Under the pieces are notes generated by a model. It searched no databases. It had not been told where the DNA came from and was given only the letters and a program-made list of their open reading frames with translations. From Niastella sp. (lineage in GTDB: Bacteria; Bacteroidota; Bacteroidia; Chitinophagales; Chitinophagaceae), in the NCBI GenBank assembly GCA_021154515.1, contig JAJKIL010000248.1, forward strand, positions 1 through 19,154: a stretch of DNA of 19,154 nucleotides, in the 5' to 3' direction. Below are positions 1 through 7,116 of this stretch, piece after piece; position 1 is the stretch's first letter, and each line of letters begins with the position of its first letter. Both the position numbers and the translations under genes were made by a program.

Positions 1-948
1 AAACATGTTTACATTATCGCAGTTATTATACGGCTTGTAAGGCACCCATTTCCAAAGATTATAAGCAGCATTATATTCTGCTCCCGCCAGTAACCTGTTA
101 CTGCTGTAAGCAAACAGGTCAACACCCTGATTATACGCTACCTGGCAGGCATAGGCAAGAAATCCAAGTCCAAGCATAGCATGTGCCTGGTCACGGCCAC
201 TTTCCTGCCACTGACCCATACCATTGGGATGAATATAATAAACAGCATTGGTGATGGCCCCATTACCGGCGCCTGTTTTAAAATAATTTATGCCTTCATT
301 GAATTTGGCCGTATCATCAAGCAGCACCCCCATACTTATGAGCGCGCCTATATTGCAGGCATCCCAGTTGGCGAAGTAATGACTGTCGCAGGTACCATTG
401 TGATTGGTAAGAAAATCATGACAAACGGGATACAACCAGGTGCTCATCATATTTTTAAACCGGCTGAGATCTGAAGAAGCCCAGCCCGGATACAACCGCA
501 GCACTTCTGCTGCTATTGCAAAATCCATAACGGCAATGCCCATTAAGCCGGGAATGTCTGTTCCTGTTGGTACCTGGTTCACGGCAGCGCTCCACCCGTT
601 TAAATTACGTACAGCACAGGCGGCGAAAGTAGTATCACCTGAAATATACCAGCGCAAAGCATTCAAATAAGCAGCATGCGCATCCGCATCGGCCCGCTGA
701 CGGCTGGCGCCCATATTTGCCTGCGGGGCGGCGGAATATGTGTTTTTTGCTTTTGAATCAGTTATCAGCACATTCCAGTCGTCTATCCATGGATGCGCAG
801 CGGCAGCTACTTTTGTTTTCATCCGGTCAAGGTCGGTTTGCGTATGCAGACCGCCGGGATGAACAAAAGTTTGTGCGGTTACATATTTTAATAAAAGAAA
901 AGAAAATAGCAGCAATAGCAAGCATTTGTTAGGCCTGAATTTTCCCAT
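1..948 (-). CDS. Secreted alginate-lyase-like polysaccharide lyase (3' end beyond left edge)
   Basis: The minus strand is open without a stop from the ATG at 948-946 to base 1, giving 316 residues of a longer protein. Residues 1-26 look like a signal peptide: a basic start (GKFRPNK), a leucine-rich core and a probable cut at VTA-QT. The mature start, FVHPGGLHTQTDLDRMK, is typical of Bacteroidota alginate-lyase-family (alpha/alpha-toroid) proteins. Two conserved-looking blocks follow: SHYFANWDACN (about 189-199) and QESGRDQAHAMLGLG (about 248-262). These are the likely active-site regions, with Asn194, Arg252 and His256 as catalytic candidates by analogy. The role would be beta-elimination of uronate-containing polysaccharide in the periplasm or outside the cell. 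The exact polysaccharide-lyase family and substrate cannot be fixed from this fragment. No in-frame ATG lies upstream before the stop codon at 969-967. No companion carbohydrate gene is visible inside the window. Confidence 0.72.
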   Translation of the reverse strand, partial: MGKFRPNKCLLLLLFSFLLLKYVTAQTFVHPGGLHTQTDLDRMKTKVAAAAHPWIDDWNVLITDSKAKNTYSAAPQANMGASRQRADADAHAAYLNALRWYISGDTTFAACAVRNLNGWSAAVNQVPTGTDIPGLMGIAVMDFAIAAEVLRLYPGWASSDLSRFKNMMSTWLYPVCHDFLTNHNGTCDSHYFANWDACNIGALISMGVLLDDTAKFNEGINYFKTGAGNGAITNAVYYIHPNGMGQWQESGRDQAHAMLGLGFLAYACQVAYNQGVDLFAYSSNRLLAGAEYNAAYNLWKWVPYKPYNNCDNVNMF

Positions 949-1252
949 ATGTTTTGCTTTTTGGTTTTACCAATCGTTAGATGAAATGAACAGCCGTTAT
1001 ATAGTGCTTAGGAGATCATAGCTGTAACCAAATTCTAAGGGTTTGAATTTCCTGGGGCTATTATCAAAAATATTATCATATAAAAGGAAACAGGGGGGAG
1101 ATTTCAGTATAAAAAGGGGGTGGTTTTCGGATTTTTAAGCCATAAGCGCACAAATTACCGCATTTGATATATGATGGGCATATAAGTAACAATGCTTACA
1201 TTTAAGTATTGGTGACCATTAAACTTACTGATGAAAAAAAATATTTAGTTAC
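949..1252. other. AT-rich intergenic region between divergent genes
   Basis: These 304 bases lie between the minus-strand lyase and the plus-strand EthD gene, so they should hold promoters for both directions. I see no ORF worth calling. A minus-strand match to the Bacteroidota -7 consensus TAnnTTTG (TATTTTTG, bases 1072-1065) lies about 117 bases from the lyase start, but it lacks a clear -33 partner. Short G runs occur near 1093-1098 and 1117-1121. No convincing plus-strand promoter or terminator was found. Confidence 0.4.
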
Positions 1253-1687
1253 ATGACAACTAAAATGAATTTCTTCCTGCTGATCTTCGCCATTACAGGC
1301 TTTACAAATTGCAAAACCAGTCAAATGAACCACTCATCTACAACAGAAATTGGAATGTTTAAGGTGGCAATACTTTATCCGAATGGGGAAGATAAAACCT
1401 TTGACATGGACTATTATGAAAAAAAACACATGCCAATGGTAGCTGGATTTTTAGGCAAAAATTTGAAATTTTATGAAATTGATAAGGGCATAGCAGGCAG
1501 AACCCCCAATGACAAAGTTCCTTTTGCGGCTATAGGTTATTTCTACATTAATGATGTTGCTGAATATAATAAAGCAATCGCACAAAATAGAGATGCCGTT
1601 ATCAGTGACTTTAAAAATTACACCAACATTCAGCCTGTTGTACAAATTAGTGAAATTAAACAGGTGGTATACCCTGCCGCAAAGTAA
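1253..1687 (+). CDS. EthD-domain protein with lipoprotein-like signal peptide
   Basis: The protein has 144 residues. From about residue 35 it matches the EthD family (dimeric alpha/beta-barrel): FKVAILYPNGEDKTFDMDYYEKKHMPMV contains the typical D-x-x-Y-Y-x-x-x-H-M-P signature. EthD proteins are usually cytosolic, of about 100-110 residues, and linked to degradation or redox reactions of small molecules; the reaction here is unknown. Unusually, the N-terminus is a hydrophobic segment (FFLLIFAITGF) ending in T-N-C, which looks like a relaxed Bacteroidota lipobox with Cys20 as the lipidated residue. That predicts a periplasmic or outer-membrane-anchored form. The start could be Met1 or Met5 (1265); both keep the signal sequence. 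It lies 33 bases upstream of the PBP2 gene in the same direction, so co-transcription is possible but a functional link is not evident. Confidence 0.7.
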   Translation: MTTKMNFFLLIFAITGFTNCKTSQMNHSSTTEIGMFKVAILYPNGEDKTFDMDYYEKKHMPMVAGFLGKNLKFYEIDKGIAGRTPNDKVPFAAIGYFYINDVAEYNKAIAQNRDAVISDFKNYTNIQPVVQISEIKQVVYPAAK

Positions 1688-1720
1688 AGAATAGAATCCC
1701 TAAAAATCGTTTGTCTTTCA

Positions 1721-3733
1721 ATGGCAACCTTCAACCACTCGCGCACCAATATTATCCGGTATATTCTGATCAGCGTATTTATTATTATCCTGGTCCAATT
1801 ATTTAACCTGCAGGTGCTTTCGGGCAAGTATCGCCGGGACGCTTTCAATAACGCTGTATTTCCAAAAGTAAAGTACCCGGGCAGAGGCATTATTTTCGAT
1901 CGTAACGGTAAGGCCATATTAAACAATGCCATCCTGTATGACCTGGTTGTAACACCAAAGGAAGTCAGGGCAGTAGACACTACAGAGCTTTGCGCATTAC
2001 TGGGTATTGACGTGGCAGAATTCAATAAACGCCTTCGCGATGCCCGTATCAGGAATGGTGGTTACCGTCCATCCCTGTTCGCGCCACTGCTGCCTGAAGC
2101 TGTACATGTCCGTTTAGATGAAAATATATGGAAGTACCCTGGTTTCACTTTAGTTGAACGACCTGTGCGTGTTTATCCATACAATGCCGGCGCCCATCTC
2201 CTGGGCTATATTGGAGAAGCAGATTCGGCAATCATTAAACGGTCGGGCGGATTCTACAGGATCGGCGATTATGTAGGCCGCTCTGGCCTGGAAAGTACAT
2301 ATGAAAATGTTCTCATGGGACAGCGTGGCGTAGAATACCTGCTAAAAGATAACCTAAACAGGTTAGTAGGCAGTTACGAGAATGGCAGCTACGATACGGC
2401 TGCGGTTGCCGGGCGTAATCTACATACGTGTCTTGACATAGAGCTACAAATGCTGGCCGAAAAGCTGCTGAGGGGAAAAGTGGGCGCCGTTGTTGCGCTT
2501 GATCCCAAAACCGGAGGCGTACTGGCTATGGCATCCAGCCCCGATTTTAATCCTAATGATCTGGCCGGTCCATCCAGGCAAAAAAATTATTCGCGGTTGG
2601 TGCTGGATGTGGCAAGCCCTATGTTAAACAGAGCGATCAAAGGACAATACCCCCCTGGTTCAACTTATAAACCGATGGGGGCATTAATTGCCCTGGAAGA
2701 AGGCCTCATTACATCTGCCAGTAGCTATGACTGTCACGGAACTTATTACGGTTGTAACCGCCCATTGAATTGTACGGAAAAACAGTCAGGGCATGCGGCC
2801 AATCTAAGATTGGCAATTGCCTGGTCCTGTAACTCTTTTTTTTCGGATGTTATTAAAAAGACAATCGATAACCCGGCTTATAATGATCCACGTAAGGGAT
2901 TAACAGCATGGAAAGCGTATATGTCGGCTTTCGGTATGGGACATAGAACAGGAATTGACCTGCCGAGCGAAGATGGTGGCAATGTGCCGGATACCGGTCA
3001 ATATGATAAAGCATATCGCGGCTTATGGAATTCATGTACCATGACGGGCGGAGGATTAGGGATAGGGCAGGATAAGATGCTGGCTACTCCCCTGCAAATG
3101 GCGAATGCGATGTGTCTTATTGCCAACAAGGGCTTTTATTTTACCCCACACCTGGTAAACAGGATTGAAGCAGAGAATTCAAACGATACGCTGCTGAAAA
3201 AATACCGCGTAAAACACGAGGTGCTTACGCACATTGCACCTGATGTATATGATGTGGTGACTGCCGGCATGCAGGATGTTGTAGAGAAGGGAACTGCCAA
3301 AACTGCCCGCATTCCCGGAATTAACATCTGCGCCAAAACCGGCACTGCACAAAATATGATCCTGCTCGACGGCAAACGTTATGAACTAAAGGAGAACTCC
3401 ACTTTTGTATGTTTTGCGCCCCGGGAAGATCCAAAGATCGCTATAGCAGTTGTTGTGGAAAATGCAGGTGCTGGTGGTACATGGGCCGGCCCTATTGCGT
3501 CGCTCTTAGTAGAAAAGTACTTGCGGGATACATTATCAGGCGAACGGGTTAGAAAGGTTGAAGAGATTGCCGCTACTGATCTGATGCCCACTCACCTTGC
3601 AAGAGTGCAGTACAAGGCCGATTCAACACGAGGGTTTGAATGGTTCAAAATTACCAGGGACAGTAGTTATATCCGTAATTACTTAAAACCAGGCGCCCCG
3701 TTTGTTCCGCCGGTATTAAGAAAAAAGCGTTGA
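1721..3733 (+). CDS. mrdA: Penicillin-binding protein 2 (peptidoglycan D,D-transpeptidase)
   Basis: This 670-residue class B penicillin-binding protein cross-links peptidoglycan in the periplasm during cell elongation. One N-terminal membrane helix (about 11-30, IIRYILISVFIIILVQLFNL) is followed by the dimerisation domain, including YPGRGIIFDRNGKAI (52-66). The transpeptidase domain has all three active-site motifs: S314-T-Y-K317 in PPGSTYKP, S369-C-N371, and K539-T-G-T542. The length is normal for PBP2 (about 600-680). The C-terminus ends in a basic VLRKKR. In many Bacteroidota mrdA lies with mreBCD and rodA; here no such gene is nearby, so this may be a second or relocated copy (inference). 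It starts at ATG 1721, with no upstream in-frame Met before the EthD stop. PBP3 (FtsI) is the alternative, but the PBP2-like head domain favours the present call. Confidence 0.88.
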   Translation: MATFNHSRTNIIRYILISVFIIILVQLFNLQVLSGKYRRDAFNNAVFPKVKYPGRGIIFDRNGKAILNNAILYDLVVTPKEVRAVDTTELCALLGIDVAEFNKRLRDARIRNGGYRPSLFAPLLPEAVHVRLDENIWKYPGFTLVERPVRVYPYNAGAHLLGYIGEADSAIIKRSGGFYRIGDYVGRSGLESTYENVLMGQRGVEYLLKDNLNRLVGSYENGSYDTAAVAGRNLHTCLDIELQMLAEKLLRGKVGAVVALDPKTGGVLAMASSPDFNPNDLAGPSRQKNYSRLVLDVASPMLNRAIKGQYPPGSTYKPMGALIALEEGLITSASSYDCHGTYYGCNRPLNCTEKQSGHAANLRLAIAWSCNSFFSDVIKKTIDNPAYNDPRKGLTAWKAYMSAFGMGHRTGIDLPSEDGGNVPDTGQYDKAYRGLWNSCTMTGGGLGIGQDKMLATPLQMANAMCLIANKGFYFTPHLVNRIEAENSNDTLLKKYRVKHEVLTHIAPDVYDVVTAGMQDVVEKGTAKTARIPGINICAKTGTAQNMILLDGKRYELKENSTFVCFAPREDPKIAIAVVVENAGAGGTWAGPIASLLVEKYLRDTLSGERVRKVEEIAATDLMPTHLARVQYKADSTRGFEWFKITRDSSYIRNYLKPGAPFVPPVLRKKR

Positions 3734-3804
3734 TTGGCCGCAACGTTGCCCGGGAGTTACGCGAATCCGTACACCAGATTGTTCGCTTTCGTACAGTTAA
3801 AGGA

Positions 3805-3812
3805 GAATTTTG
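3805..3812 (+). promoter_or_regulatory. Possible -7 promoter box for the GIN-domain gene
   Basis: GAATTTTG is a partial match to the Bacteroidota -7 consensus TAnnTTTG. It is immediately followed by TTCCCGAA, and the 13-base string TTTTGTTCCCGAA recurs at the azoR promoter (16299-16311), where the -7 box is a full match. That recurrence is the main support. A TTG occurs at 3779-3781, about 23 bases upstream, somewhat far for a -33 element. Transcription from here would give a leader of roughly 80 bases. Confidence 0.3.
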
Positions 3813-3829
3813 TTCCCGAAACCTTTGGC

Positions 3830-3845
3830 CTGTAAGGTCTTACAG
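3830..3845. promoter_or_regulatory. 16-bp inverted repeat, operator candidate
   Basis: CTGTAAG-GT-CTTACAG is a perfect dyad with 7-base arms and a 2-base centre. It lies 52 bases upstream of the GIN-domain start and just downstream of the candidate promoter. The tiny centre fits a dimeric DNA-binding protein better than an RNA hairpin. The protein that might bind is unknown. Confidence 0.4.
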
Positions 3846-3897
3846 ATTGGCATATGCGTTGAATCAGCTTCCAGTCAATAAACTTAATATACAACAT

Positions 3898-4656
3898 ATG
3901 AAAATTATTACCACCGTTTTGCTGTTGGGTTCGTTACTGGCAGCAGGCGCCCTCTCAGCACAGCAAACAGAAACCAGAAAAGTTCCTGACTTTATCAAAT
4001 TGGACATTGGCGGCAGTTTCGACGCCGTACTTCGGCACGGAAACGAAACATCGGTAAAGATCATTACGGAGAATATTGATCCTAAAAAGATCCTTACCGA
4101 AACAAGCGGCAACAGATTGAAGGTCTCCCTGGAAAAAGGTTTTTATCATGACATAAAGATCAAACTGGAGATTACCTATAAAGATCTTGATGTACTTAAC
4201 AAATCCGGTTCCGGTAATCTCACCTGTGAATCTGATCTCGGTGGCGCCGGCGACATTGATCTTAGCTTAAGCGGCTCCGGAAATATGACCATTAACGGAA
4301 CCGTTAAAGGAACCAATATCTCTATCCTGAGAAGCGGCAGCGGCAATATGAAACTCGCCCGTTTGCAGTCCGACCGTTCAAATATGGTTTTTTCGGGTTC
4401 CGGCAACTTTGAAGTCGCCGACGGTGCTGCAAAAACACAAACCATCCATCTGAGCGGTTCCGGTAATGTAAGCGCCTATGGATTGAAAACCGAAACCTGC
4501 GCCGCGGTTGTATCTGGTTCAGGCGAAATTAAAGTAAGCGTAAGCAATTCAATTGAAGCTACCATAACCGGCTCCGGCAATATCGAATACCGCGGCAATG
4601 CCCAGGTAACCAAATTAGCCGTGCACGGTTCCGGCAGGATCAGCAAAAAAAGCTAA
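3898..4656 (+). CDS. Exported GIN-domain (DUF2807) protein
   Basis: This is a 252-residue exported protein. The start at ATG 3898 gives a clean signal peptide, MKIITTVLLLGSLLAAGALSA, cut before QQTETR; the reading frame stays open back to 3730, but that extension has no signal-like or family-like sequence. The mature part is a putative auto-transporter adhesin head GIN domain (DUF2807). It is a repetitive right-handed beta-solenoid fold with eight G-S-G turns: SGSGN-type motifs at roughly 20-residue spacing, including NKSGSGNL, SLSGSGNM, LRSGSGNM, HLSGSGNV and TITGSGNI. Family members are periplasmic or surface proteins of unknown role, abundant in Bacteroidota. The opening strand KVPDFIKLDIGGSFDAVLRHG is the usual family start. 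Nothing in the neighbourhood reveals a substrate. Its own promoter and an upstream dyad suggest separate regulation from the PBP2 gene. Confidence 0.8.
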   Translation: MKIITTVLLLGSLLAAGALSAQQTETRKVPDFIKLDIGGSFDAVLRHGNETSVKIITENIDPKKILTETSGNRLKVSLEKGFYHDIKIKLEITYKDLDVLNKSGSGNLTCESDLGGAGDIDLSLSGSGNMTINGTVKGTNISILRSGSGNMKLARLQSDRSNMVFSGSGNFEVADGAAKTQTIHLSGSGNVSAYGLKTETCAAVVSGSGEIKVSVSNSIEATITGSGNIEYRGNAQVTKLAVHGSGRISKKS

Positions 4657-4738
4657 AATCATCCATTACCTTGCCTATAGAGCAGGATGCCCGCTTCAAC
4701 AAAAGGACTATTTTTACGCATTTGAAATCAAATTGTCA

Positions 4739-5902
4739 ATGAGTAAACAAGTTCCTGTAGTTAAGTATAACACCAGTTATCCGTCAATTGAAGACCTGCG
4801 CAACAAAGCCAGGAGAAAAATCCCAAAATTTGCCTTTGAATACCTCGATGGGGGCTGTAATGAAGATGTAAACCTGCATAAAAACACGGCAGAGATCAGA
4901 GAGGTGGAATTGGCCCCTTATTATTTGAGCAAACACAAAGGGTCGAGCCTGCAAACCGAATTGTTCGGTCATGTGTACGATGCTCCTTTTGGTATTGCGC
5001 CTGTTGGGCTACAGGGACTTATCTGGCCCAATTCGCCGCATATCCTTGCCAAAGCCGCCATGGAGCATAATATTCCCTTTATACTGAGCACAGTTACCAC
5101 AGCCGATATTGAAACCATCAGCCAGATAACGGAAGGCCGGGCCTGGTACCAGCTGTACCACCCTGCCGAAGATGGGGTGCGCGATGATATTTTAAAGCGG
5201 CTCGAAGCCGCCCAATACCCCGTGCTGGTATTGCTCAGCGATGTACCATCATTCGGGTTCAGACCAAGAGACATTCGCAATGGGCTGGCCATGCCGCCAA
5301 GAATGACCCTGAAAAACATTCTTCAGATCATGACGCGACCTGAGTGGGCATTAAAAACATTGATGTACGGTACGCCTAATTTTGCTACGCTGAAGCCCTA
5401 TATGCCAAAGGGATTAAACATGAAACAGCTGGGGCTTTTCATGAATCGCACGTTTGCCGGCAGACTGAATGCGGATAAAATAGCCCCCATTCGTGATAAA
5501 TGGAAGGGAAAAATTGTAGTGAAAGGTATTGCCACCGAGGCCGATACTGAAATGTGCATCAAGCTGGGCGTAGATGGCATTGTAGTTTCCAACCACGGCG
5601 GCAGGCAGCTCGATGCCGGTCAGTCGGCCATAAAATCGATGCATCCGATCATCGATCGCTATAAAGGGAAAATAAAAATTATGATGGACAGCGGGCTGCG
5701 TTCAGGTCCGGATGTAGCGAGGGTAATGGCCAGTGGCGCCGATTTTACCTTTATGGGCCGGTCGTTTATGTACAGCGTAGCTGCCCTGGGCGATGAGGGT
5801 GGTAATCATGTGATCGCTATGCTGAAAACACAATTGCAGCAGGTAATGGACCAGGTTTGTTGTGAAAAGATCTATGACCTGCCGAAGCATATTATCAAAT
5901 AA
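4739..5902 (+). CDS. lldD: FMN-dependent alpha-hydroxy-acid dehydrogenase (L-lactate dehydrogenase type)
   Basis: The protein has 387 residues and covers the full FMN-dependent alpha-hydroxy-acid dehydrogenase/oxidase TIM barrel. Members oxidise L-lactate, glycolate or L-mandelate to the 2-oxo acid, reducing FMN. The N-terminal FEYLDGGCNEDVNL (33-46) corresponds to the family's F-x-Y-x-x-G block. Lys262 in VVKGI is the FMN-contacting lysine. S284-N-H286-G-G-R-Q-L-D carries the catalytic base His286 and substrate-binding Arg289. DSGLRSGPDVARVMASGAD (317-335) and FMGRSF are the FMN phosphate-binding segments. Start: ATG 4739 rather than TTG 4733. L-lactate is the likeliest substrate, but glycolate or another hydroxy acid cannot be excluded, so the symbol is tentative. 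No lactate permease is adjacent. A strong terminator follows 21 bases after the stop codon. The last residues, KIYDLPKHIIK, show that the protein is complete. Confidence 0.85.
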   Translation: MSKQVPVVKYNTSYPSIEDLRNKARRKIPKFAFEYLDGGCNEDVNLHKNTAEIREVELAPYYLSKHKGSSLQTELFGHVYDAPFGIAPVGLQGLIWPNSPHILAKAAMEHNIPFILSTVTTADIETISQITEGRAWYQLYHPAEDGVRDDILKRLEAAQYPVLVLLSDVPSFGFRPRDIRNGLAMPPRMTLKNILQIMTRPEWALKTLMYGTPNFATLKPYMPKGLNMKQLGLFMNRTFAGRLNADKIAPIRDKWKGKIVVKGIATEADTEMCIKLGVDGIVVSNHGGRQLDAGQSAIKSMHPIIDRYKGKIKIMMDSGLRSGPDVARVMASGADFTFMGRSFMYSVAALGDEGGNHVIAMLKTQLQQVMDQVCCEKIYDLPKHIIK

Positions 5903-5923
5903 GATCGCACGAAATTTGAAACG

Positions 5924-5951
5924 AGGCGTCACAGGTTGACGCCTTTTTTTT
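5924..5951 (+). terminator. Rho-independent terminator after lldD
   Basis: A perfect 8-bp stem (AGGCGTCA at 5924-5931 pairing with TGACGCCT at 5937-5944) with the 5-base loop CAGGT runs directly into an 8-base T tract that includes the last stem base. It lies 21 bases after the dehydrogenase stop codon. It separates that gene from the sigma-factor locus. Confidence 0.92.
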
Positions 5952-6046
5952 ATGCAACCCTCCTCCTCAGCTTTATTCCGCCGATATTAAGAAAAAGCCG
6001 TTCACAGCCTGCTTTTTAATAATTTTATGGCCTCAGAACGGCATTG

Positions 6047-6640
6047 ATGCAACAACCAACCAACGGCAATGAATTAATAATACGGGTAGTGCAGGGCGAT
6101 GAGATCGCCTTTGGACAGTTGTTCCGGCAATACAAGAACAAGCTTTACTCCTTTATTTTCCACCTTAGTGGCAGTGCCACCATTGCCGAAGACGTGTTGC
6201 AGGAGGTATTTTTAAAGATCTGGCGCGACCGCAACCTGCTTACCGGCATCGACAATTTTAACGCCTACCTGTACCGCATGGCGCAAAACACGGCTATTAA
6301 TGTATTACGCCGCCAAAGCCGGGAAGCCCTGCTGCTGAACGAAGTGCAGCGACTGGCGCCGGAAGGGGTTCAGGGTGATGAATTGCTCGCCGCCAAAGAA
6401 GTGCGAACCGCCCTGCAACAGGCCATCAACAACCTGCCGCCCCAACAACGAAAGGTGTACCAGTTGGGTCAGGAACAGGGACTTACTTACGAGCAGATCG
6501 CCGACTCCCTCGGCATTTCCACTTCCACCGTTCGCAATCACATGGTGCAGGCCCTGAAAGCCATCCGGGAATATATCGCGCTCCACTTCCCTACCCTTCT
6601 TATCTACCTCGTTCCGATGTTAGCCATGATGATGACTTAA
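6047..6640 (+). CDS. ECF RNA polymerase sigma factor, FecI-like (locus 1)
   Basis: This 197-residue sigma-70 family, extracytoplasmic-function sigma factor directs RNA polymerase to a small set of promoters. Region 2 spans about residues 18-95: DEIAFGQLFRQYKNKLYSFIF, then AEDVLQEVFLKIWRDR, then FNAYLYRMAQNTAINVLRR. Region 4 covers about 125-180, with LPPQQRKVYQLGQEQGLTYEQIADSLGISTSTVRNHM forming the -35-recognition helix-turn-helix. The last 20 residues (HFPTLLIYLVPMLAMMMT) are strongly hydrophobic, a tail also seen in the second sigma factor of this window. Start: ATG 6047, not the preceding TTG 6044. The fecR gene follows 107 bases downstream, then susC and susD, the standard order for FecI/FecR-controlled nutrient uptake in Bacteroidota. 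It probably activates the susC operon when SusC is loaded with substrate (inference from the family). Confidence 0.88.
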   Translation: MQQPTNGNELIIRVVQGDEIAFGQLFRQYKNKLYSFIFHLSGSATIAEDVLQEVFLKIWRDRNLLTGIDNFNAYLYRMAQNTAINVLRRQSREALLLNEVQRLAPEGVQGDELLAAKEVRTALQQAINNLPPQQRKVYQLGQEQGLTYEQIADSLGISTSTVRNHMVQALKAIREYIALHFPTLLIYLVPMLAMMMT

Positions 6641-6747
6641 AAAATATTTTTCTGGCGACTAGACTTCTCCTTCCGGCGGTTTGTCACACCTATACACGAT
6701 CACAATTCCATAACCTTTTTATAACCTTTCCGAAACACGTTTAAGCC

Positions 6748-7077
6748 ATGTCTCAACAAAGACTACAGGATCTACTTGATAAATTATTAACCGACGATTG
6801 CACAGCCGCCGAAAAGCAGGAACTGTTTCAACTGATTGAATCAGTGGAAGATGACCCGCAATTACAGGAGGTGTTGGAAGGCGCATGGATGCGCTATCAC
6901 CAACCCGGTCATGTTGTTGCAGAAGATCGCTCGGCTGCCATCCTGAAAAATATCCTGAACGAAAACCAGGTAGTGCCCCTGCGCAGAAAAAGAAAGCTAT
7001 GGCCCTATATGGCTGCCGCTTCGGTGGTAGTACTGATTGGTTTGGGAATTTACCGCCTGTCGCTGCCCACAGCATAA
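6748..7077 (+). CDS. FecR N-terminal fragment: cytoplasmic anti-sigma domain plus membrane helix
   Basis: This is the translatable first part of the interrupted fecR, 109 residues. Residues 1-80 form the cytoplasmic helical domain (LQDLLDKLLTDDCTAAEKQELFQLIE, then RSAAILKNIL). Basic RRKRK precedes one membrane helix (about 85-102, WPYMAAASVVVLIGLGIY). It ends at LPTA-stop, with almost no periplasmic sequence. In E. coli, N-terminal FecR fragments are known to make FecI active without inducer. If this fragment is stable, it could therefore act as a signal-independent regulator of the sigma factor encoded at 6047-6640; that is inference. The ATG at 6748 is the only sensible start. Confidence 0.65.
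   Translation: MSQQRLQDLLDKLLTDDCTAAEKQELFQLIESVEDDPQLQEVLEGAWMRYHQPGHVVAEDRSAAILKNILNENQVVPLRRKRKLWPYMAAASVVVLIGLGIYRLSLPTA
7075..7077 (+). other. Premature in-frame stop codon inside fecR
   Basis: TAA, followed by GGA CCG GTT, sits between codons for LPTA and GPVKPH. Upstream and downstream fragments are in the same frame. A single base change to CAA, GAA or AAA would restore a complete protein of 395 residues. Confidence 0.85.
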
Positions 7078-7116
7078 GGACCGGTTAAACCCCATATAGC
7101 AGCGATCACCAATGAT

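Noticed and set aside
181..932. Three plus-strand ORFs of 71-97 codons over the left-edge gene
   Set aside because: They lie antisense to a continuous 316-codon minus-strand gene with a signal peptide and family motifs; their own translations look like nothing known.
1065..1072. Minus-strand TATTTTTG as promoter of the lyase gene
   Set aside because: It matches the -7 consensus but has no -33 partner and lies over 100 bases from the start, so it was mentioned in the gap entry but not called as a promoter.
1630..2025. Minus-strand ORF of 131 codons over the EthD end and PBP2 start
   Set aside because: It is antisense to two well-supported genes and has no recognisable domain.
3730..3897. Upstream extension of the GIN-domain reading frame to 3730
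   Set aside because: The added 56 residues are arginine-rich with no family likeness and would bury the clear signal peptide that begins at 3898.
4200..4650. Repeated GGTTCCGG-type DNA strings suggesting a tandem repeat array
   Set aside because: They encode the regular G-S-G turns of the GIN domain; spacing and flanks vary, so this is protein repetition rather than a DNA repeat element.
4733..4738. TTG start for the hydroxy-acid dehydrogenase (similarly TTG 6044 and TTG 13221 for two other genes)
   Set aside because: Each is followed closely by an in-frame ATG that gives a normal N-terminus.
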